From Deinococcus piscis (lineage in GTDB: Bacteria > Deinococcota > Deinococci > Deinococcales > Deinococcaceae): a stretch of DNA of 64,000 nt. Shown here piece after piece: positions 60,187 through 64,000 of this stretch. The stretch is taken from positions 124,001 to 188,000 of the forward strand of contig NZ_BNAL01000001.1 of NCBI RefSeq assembly GCF_014653275.1, read 5' to 3'. The notes under the pieces are model-generated. The model was not told where the DNA came from. It ran no database searches and saw nothing but the letters and a program-made list of their open reading frames with translations. The stretch's first letter is position 1; each line of letters opens with the position of its first letter. A program made the position numbers and the translations under genes.

Positions 60187-60461
60187 GCGGGGCGATTCCT
60201 CAACCTCTACTGGGGGCCAACCATCTTCTCTGCTACCAGTCTGCGCTTAAAGGAGGAGGTTGGCAGGCTGGGCATGGCGCACCATAAATTCAGATGCTCG
60301 TCAAACGGAGCTGTTGCGGAGAAGGGACACAGTCCGCTGCCAGTAAAATATTGCGCCACATTGACTCTCCCCAGCCTTCAGCGGCATCTTTAATGACTGA
60401 ATTCGCTGTCCCAGACGAACTTAAGCAGCGGATCGGCATTTTACCTCTCACTCCTGCCCTC

Positions 60462-60467
60462 TACACT
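60462..60467 (+). promoter_or_regulatory. Likely -10 box of thyA
   Basis: TACACT lies 8 nt before ATG 60476. A weak AAGG inside the gap may help initiation. Confidence 0.5.
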
Positions 60468-60475
60468 AAGGGCAT

Positions 60476-61270
60476 ATGCGCCAGTACCTTGATTACCTCT
60501 CGCACATCATGGAATGCGGCACGGACCGCATGGACCGCACCGGCACCGGCACCCGCTCGGTGTTCGGGTATCAGATGCGGTTTGACTTGCAGCAGGGCTT
60601 TCCGCTGGTCACCACCAAGCGGGTCCACCTCAAGTCGGTGATCTACGAGCTGCTGTGGTTCCTGCGCGGCGAAAGCAATGCCCAGTGGTTGCAGGAGCGC
60701 GGCGTGACCATCTGGGACGAGTGGGCGCGGGAGGGCGGCGAGCTGGGGCCGGTGTACGGTCAGCAGTGGCGCAGCTGGCCCGGCTACGGTGGCGGGCAGA
60801 TTGACCAGATTTCGCAGGTGGTGGAGCAGATTCGCCGCAATCCGGAGTCACGCCGCCTGATCGTTTCGGCTTGGAATGTGGCGCAGATTGATGACATGGC
60901 CCTGCCGCCCTGTCACCTGCTGTTTCAGTTTTACGTGGCCGACGGGCGGCTCAGCTGCCAGCTGTACCAGCGCAGCGCCGACAGCTTCCTCGGCGTGCCG
61001 TTCAACATCGCCAGCTACGCCCTGCTGACCATGATGGTGGCGCAGGTGTGCGACCTGGAACCCGGCGAATTCGTCTGGACAGGCGGCGACTGCCACATCT
61101 ACCACAACCACTTTGAGCAGGTCGGGCGGCAGCTGGCGCGTGAGCCACGGCCACTGCCGAGAATGCGGCTGAACCCCGAAGTCAAAGACCTATTTGCTTT
61201 CCAGTACGAGGACTTCACTCTCGAAGGCTACGAGCCGCATAAGGGCATCAAGGCCGAGGTGGCGGTGTGA
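60476..61270 (+). CDS. thyA: Thymidylate synthase
   Basis: Methylates dUMP to dTMP with methylene-tetrahydrofolate. The 264-aa length equals E. coli ThyA. The catalytic Cys146 lies in [12 protein letters not shown], with [12 protein letters not shown] at the start, [13 protein letters not shown] before it, and [18 protein letters not shown] after. The gene is followed by dCMP deaminase (overlap GTGTGA) and folA 66 bp later. The three supply dUMP, methylate it and regenerate the folate. Confidence 0.97.
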   Translation: MRQYLDYLSHIMECGTDRMDRTGTGTRSVFGYQMRFDLQQGFPLVTTKRVHLKSVIYELLWFLRGESNAQWLQERGVTIWDEWAREGGELGPVYGQQWRSWPGYGGGQIDQISQVVEQIRRNPESRRLIVSAWNVAQIDDMALPPCHLLFQFYVADGRLSCQLYQRSADSFLGVPFNIASYALLTMMVAQVCDLEPGEFVWTGGDCHIYHNHFEQVGRQLAREPRPLPRMRLNPEVKDLFAFQYEDFTLEGYEPHKGIKAEVAV

Positions 61271-61695
61271 GTCGGCCCAGCTTCGACCAGTTGGGGATGG
61301 AGACAGCGCGGCTGTGGGCAAGCCGCTCCGCCGACCCCAAAGTGCAGGTGGGCGCGTGCATTCTGGACCGGCACAACCGCGTGGTGGGCGTGGGTTACAA
61401 CGGACGGGCCGCCGGTGAGCCGAACGAGCGCGAAAGCTTGGCGCAGGGAGCGTCGGGCTTTATTCACGCTGAGGTGAATGCGCTGCTGGCCGCCAACTGG
61501 AACGGCGAAGGCCACACGCTCTACGTGACTCACGAGCCCTGTGCCACGTGTGCGCGGCTGATTGTCAATTCGCGGCGTATTGGCCGGGTGCTGTTTGCGC
61601 AGAACTACACCGAGGAAGTGCGGGTGGGCGCAGGCCTGCCGAGTGGAGCCGGGATACTGGAGGCCGCTGGAATTGAGGTCCAGCAGGTGGGCTGA
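61267..61695 (+). CDS. dCMP/cytidine deaminase family protein
   Basis: This 142-aa zinc deaminase has the motif [12 protein letters not shown] (H67, E69) and PCATC (C92, C95). It fits the dCMP-deaminase group, which turns dCMP into dUMP, and this is the likely role beside thyA and folA (context). It starts with GTG overlapping the thyA stop. A tRNA or riboflavin-type deaminase is the main alternative, less likely here. Confidence 0.9.
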   Translation: MSRPSFDQLGMETARLWASRSADPKVQVGACILDRHNRVVGVGYNGRAAGEPNERESLAQGASGFIHAEVNALLAANWNGEGHTLYVTHEPCATCARLIVNSRRIGRVLFAQNYTEEVRVGAGLPSGAGILEAAGIEVQQVG

Positions 61696-61760
61696 CACGC
61701 AGCCCTTGCGTAGCGTGAGGAGTTGCGCAGCGCCGGTCAAAGGCGGCATGGTGAGGCATC

Positions 61761-62276
61761 ATGTCCAGCCAAGCTCCCGAACTGGTCGCCATCGTCGCCA
61801 TGACCGAGAACCGCGTCATCGGCAAGGACGGTGGGATGCCCTGGCACCTGCCCGCCGACTTCGCGCACTTTAAGCGCCTGAGCGTGGGCCGCCCCAACGT
61901 GATGGGCCGCCGGGTGTGGGACTCGCTGGGCGGACAGGCACTCCCAGGACGCACCAACATCGTCCTGACCCGCCAGGCAGCATTCAGGGCACCGGGAGCG
62001 CTGGTGGCCTACACCCCAGCAGACGCGCTGGCGCTGGCCCACGCGCATCTGGGCCCAGAGAACGAAATCGCCATTATCGGCGGCGAGGAAATTTACCGGC
62101 TGTATCTGGACCAGCTCACCCGCGTTGAGCTGACCCTGATTCATACAGAGTTGGAAGGCGACACTTTTTTTCCTAAATTGCCTGGCGAGTGGGACACCGC
62201 CGCCGAGCGCGAGCGGCCCGCTGACGAGCGCAACCGCTACGACCTCACCTTCCGGACGCTGGTGCGGCGCGGCTAA
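61761..62276 (+). CDS. folA: Dihydrofolate reductase
   Basis: Reduces dihydrofolate to tetrahydrofolate, which thyA consumes. The 171-aa protein has VAIVAMTENRVIGKDGGMPW, the catalytic Asp in HLPADFAHFK, NVMGRRVWDSLG and IAIIGGEEIYRLYL. In MGRR the usual Lys/Thr is replaced by Arg and Val. It has 66 bp to the deaminase and is convergent with the lipoprotein gene ending at 62287. Confidence 0.95.
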   Translation: MSSQAPELVAIVAMTENRVIGKDGGMPWHLPADFAHFKRLSVGRPNVMGRRVWDSLGGQALPGRTNIVLTRQAAFRAPGALVAYTPADALALAHAHLGPENEIAIIGGEEIYRLYLDQLTRVELTLIHTELEGDTFFPKLPGEWDTAAERERPADERNRYDLTFRTLVRRG

Positions 62277-62286
62277 GGAGAAAGGC

Positions 62287-62799
62287 TCAGGGCACCGGCA
62301 TGACGGGCGCAGGTTGCACAGGCTCTACATTCAGCGGCGGGCCATCCAGCGGCACCTGCTGGACGGGAGCAGGCTGGACACGCACAGGACGCACGCGCAC
62401 TTGCACCACACGCAGCAGCCCTCTGCCCTGCCCATCGGACACGCGCACGTAGAGCGGCTGCGAGGAAGCCGGAGCCGTGCGGGACACCGAGACGCGCAGC
62501 ACAGCGCGGCTGTCACCGCGCAGCCACAGCCCGGAGGGGCTGACCTGCACGCCCTGCCACCCCCCCGACACGCTCAGGTCATAGCCCGCAGCGGAAGGTG
62601 GCGCACCGCGCAGCTCCACTGCCAGCCGCGCGGATTCACCGGGCCGCAGCGTCAGCTCCTGGGGAGACACGCGCAATGTGGCCCCCGGAATGGGCGGAGT
62701 GGGGTCGGTCAGGGTACAGGCTGTCGTGGTCAGCAGCAGTGCCGCCGCAGCCAGCGAACGGACCAGGGCATGAGACAGAACACGGGTAGGCAGGGTCAT
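62287..62799 (-). CDS. Exported lipoprotein with Ig-like domain
   Basis: The 170-aa protein has a signal ending in LTTTAC (Cys28), then a beta-rich domain with RVSPQELTLRPGESARLAVE and LRVSVSRTAPASSQPLYVRV. This is the opening and pairing of strands seen in BIG or similar Ig-like folds. The tail is Pro/Val-rich (QPAPVQQVPLDGPP). Function is unknown; it should be on the outer face of the membrane. It is convergent with folA. Confidence 0.72.
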   Translation of the reverse strand: MTLPTRVLSHALVRSLAAAALLLTTTACTLTDPTPPIPGATLRVSPQELTLRPGESARLAVELRGAPPSAAGYDLSVSGGWQGVQVSPSGLWLRGDSRAVLRVSVSRTAPASSQPLYVRVSDGQGRGLLRVVQVRVRPVRVQPAPVQQVPLDGPPLNVEPVQPAPVMPVP

Positions 62800-62882
62800 G
62801 GCAAAAACCTCCTGAACAGGTGGCTAGGCGAAAAAGTGCTGGACAGTCTCAAGATACTGCCAGGCCAGCGCCCCGTCCCGCC

Positions 62883-63626
62883 CTACTCGTGGTTCGGCGG
62901 CGTGCCAGCTTCGGGCAGCGCAGGCAAAGTGAGGTCGCCGTAGTTCAGCGCCGCGCCACCCTGCCCTGTCAGCAGCACCAGCTCCTCGGCCCTGGCTCCC
63001 GCAGGCACCGGCAAGGGCTGGGCGGTGGGATAGATGGCCGTCGTTACCGCCACTTCACCGCTGCTGCCACCCAGCAGCGTGCTGTGAATCACGTTCCACT
63101 CGTTCAGCCGCAGCGGCTCCTGGCGGAAGCTTTTGTTGACAGCGCCTCCTTCCAAGCCGGAACAGGGCTCAGGGTCCGGCAGCAGGCCCAGGGCGCCGGT
63201 CCACTCCTGGCCCTCACGCGGAGGCAGTTCGCCCGCCAGCGCCAGCACACGTAGTTGCGGCGGCTCGCACTGGGTGTTGGTCACCGTGCCCACCAGCCAG
63301 CGTTCCTGGTAGATGTGCCCGTCCGGCATCCCTTCCGGGAAGCGGGGCTGCAACTCAGCGCTCAGGCTCTTGAGGGTCACTTCGGCGGTGGGGCGGTCAC
63401 TGCGCAGCGTCACGTACGCCACGGTCTGGGTCTGGGCTGGGAAGTCCAGGGTGGCGGCCACAATATCCGGCACGTCCCGTACAGGGTCGGTGCCCGCCGC
63501 GTCCTTCCAGGCCCGCTGCTCGGCGGCGCTGGCCTGACTCCATTCGGGGCCAGCAGGGGCTGGGGCACAGGCTCCCAGCAGGGCACCACCCCACAAGGCA
63601 GCCAGCAGCGGCAAAACTCTGTTCAT
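62883..63626 (-). CDS. Lipoprotein of unknown function
   Basis: The 247-aa protein has a lipobox LLGAC (Cys19), then a soluble part with many Glu/Pro/Leu segments and two later cysteines (NTQCEPP and DPEPCSG). No family is recognised. ATG 63626 is preferred; TAGAAT (63639-63634) is 7 nt before it, a leaderless start. The frame stays open upstream, but that part lacks a start signal. It diverges from the transporter gene at 63800. Confidence 0.7.
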   Translation of the reverse strand: MNRVLPLLAALWGGALLGACAPAPAGPEWSQASAAEQRAWKDAAGTDPVRDVPDIVAATLDFPAQTQTVAYVTLRSDRPTAEVTLKSLSAELQPRFPEGMPDGHIYQERWLVGTVTNTQCEPPQLRVLALAGELPPREGQEWTGALGLLPDPEPCSGLEGGAVNKSFRQEPLRLNEWNVIHSTLLGGSSGEVAVTTAIYPTAQPLPVPAGARAEELVLLTGQGGAALNYGDLTLPALPEAGTPPNHE

Positions 63627-63799
63627 CTGCCCAATTCTAGGCTTGCTGGGCCTGGATTGCCTGATGGGCACCTGTCTGACCAGCAACTCACAGTCCCGGC
63701 AGCGTTTATAGTGAGCCATCCAAAACGCAGCAGGGACATTTATCCAACCGGGAAGATCAGGCCGCTGGGATTGCTTCACCTGCGGAAAAGAGGAAAGCG

Positions 63800-64000
63800 A
63801 TGGGTTTTCTAGACCGTGAACATTCTGTAGCGCCTACCGGTTGGAACCGCTGGCTGGTCCCGCCAGCTGCATTGGCCGTTCACCTGAGCATTGGGCAAAT
63901 TTATGGCTACTCGGTGTTCAACAAGCCGCTGGCCCGCCAGATCAGCGGTGATTTAAGTGCAGTGCAGGGAGCGGCTGGCGACTGGTCGCTGTTTCAAGTG
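63800..64000 (+). CDS. MFS transporter of the OFA type, cut by the right edge
   Basis: The frame is open at the right edge; 67 residues are visible. They match the N-terminal end of oxalate/formate-antiporter-type MFS proteins: NRWLVPPAALAVHLSIGQIY, then GYSVFNKPLARQI, spanning the first helix (about 20-40). GAGGAAAG precedes the ATG. The substrate is unknown. Confidence 0.8.
   Translation, partial: MGFLDREHSVAPTGWNRWLVPPAALAVHLSIGQIYGYSVFNKPLARQISGDLSAVQGAAGDWSLFQV

Noticed and set aside
60275..60391. Small frame of 38 codons upstream of thyA, after an AAGGAGGAGG stretch
   Set aside because: The Shine-Dalgarno is about 17 nt from the ATG, too far, and the peptide has no sign of selection. 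It may still be part of an untranslated leader.

Overview
The window is a GC-rich, gene-dense stretch of a Deinococcus chromosome. Four things point there. A 231-aa protein matches DdrC, a DNA-damage nucleoid protein known only from Deinococcus, and it has a 17-bp radiation/desiccation response motif (RDRM) just upstream. A deinoxanthin-type carotenoid operon begins with crtO. A YpdA-type bacillithiol disulfide reductase is present. Many genes have a TANNNT -10 box only 5-9 nt before the start codon, which is the leaderless-mRNA arrangement described for Deinococcus. I see no tRNA or rRNA gene, transposase, prophage or CRISPR array.

Layout. 1-10.8 kb: a Ser/Thr kinase cut by the left edge, prfB with its programmed +1 frameshift, a YkgJ-type cysteine-cluster protein, a HisC-like aminotransferase, an SRPBCC protein, an EamA transporter, a two-gene module with a fused MNT-HepT toxin/antitoxin protein, and a three-gene envelope set that includes a roadblock-like protein. 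11-20.4 kb: groESL, a degenerate GGDEF protein fused to a ribbon-helix-helix domain and preceded by an RDRM-like palindrome, an acetyltransferase, def-fmt, a LURP-one-type protein, nth (endonuclease III) and ddrC. 20.5-31.9 kb: a TetR-ABC transporter operon, a second HisC-like enzyme, a Crp-family regulator divergent from an acyl-CoA dehydrogenase, a CorA transporter behind two short upstream ORFs, a DUF3105 lipoprotein, a VanW protein and ypdA.

32.0-38.8 kb: a tightly overlapping six-gene carotenoid operon. It encodes CrtO ketolase, a lycopene cyclase fused to a CruF hydratase, a PlsC-type acyltransferase, a family 2 glycosyltransferase, a CrtD-like desaturase and a small membrane protein. 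Together they could take lycopene to a cyclised, ketolated, hydroxylated and perhaps glycosylated and acylated end product. The early genes crtB and crtI are not in the window.

38.8-64 kb: a Gfo/Idh/MocA oxidoreductase, a MacB/HrtAB-type ABC exporter behind two palindromic operators, a secreted nuclease, a FAD monooxygenase divergent from a TetR regulator, fumC, a DUF305 protein, an exported broad-specificity racemase behind a four-codon minigene, an RNase II-type enzyme, a protein made of six 22-residue repeats, sucA-sucB, a gluconolactonase-like protein, a dTMP-synthesis group (thyA, dCMP deaminase, folA), two lipoproteins, and the start of an OFA-type MFS transporter cut by the right edge.

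The leads most worth following are the RDRM-like site before the GGDEF-RHH gene, the single-chain MNT-HepT protein, the cyclase-CruF fusion with its unassigned membrane partner, the strict 22-residue repeat protein, and the minigene before the racemase. All calls rest on reading the sequence and on family knowledge; no database search was run.
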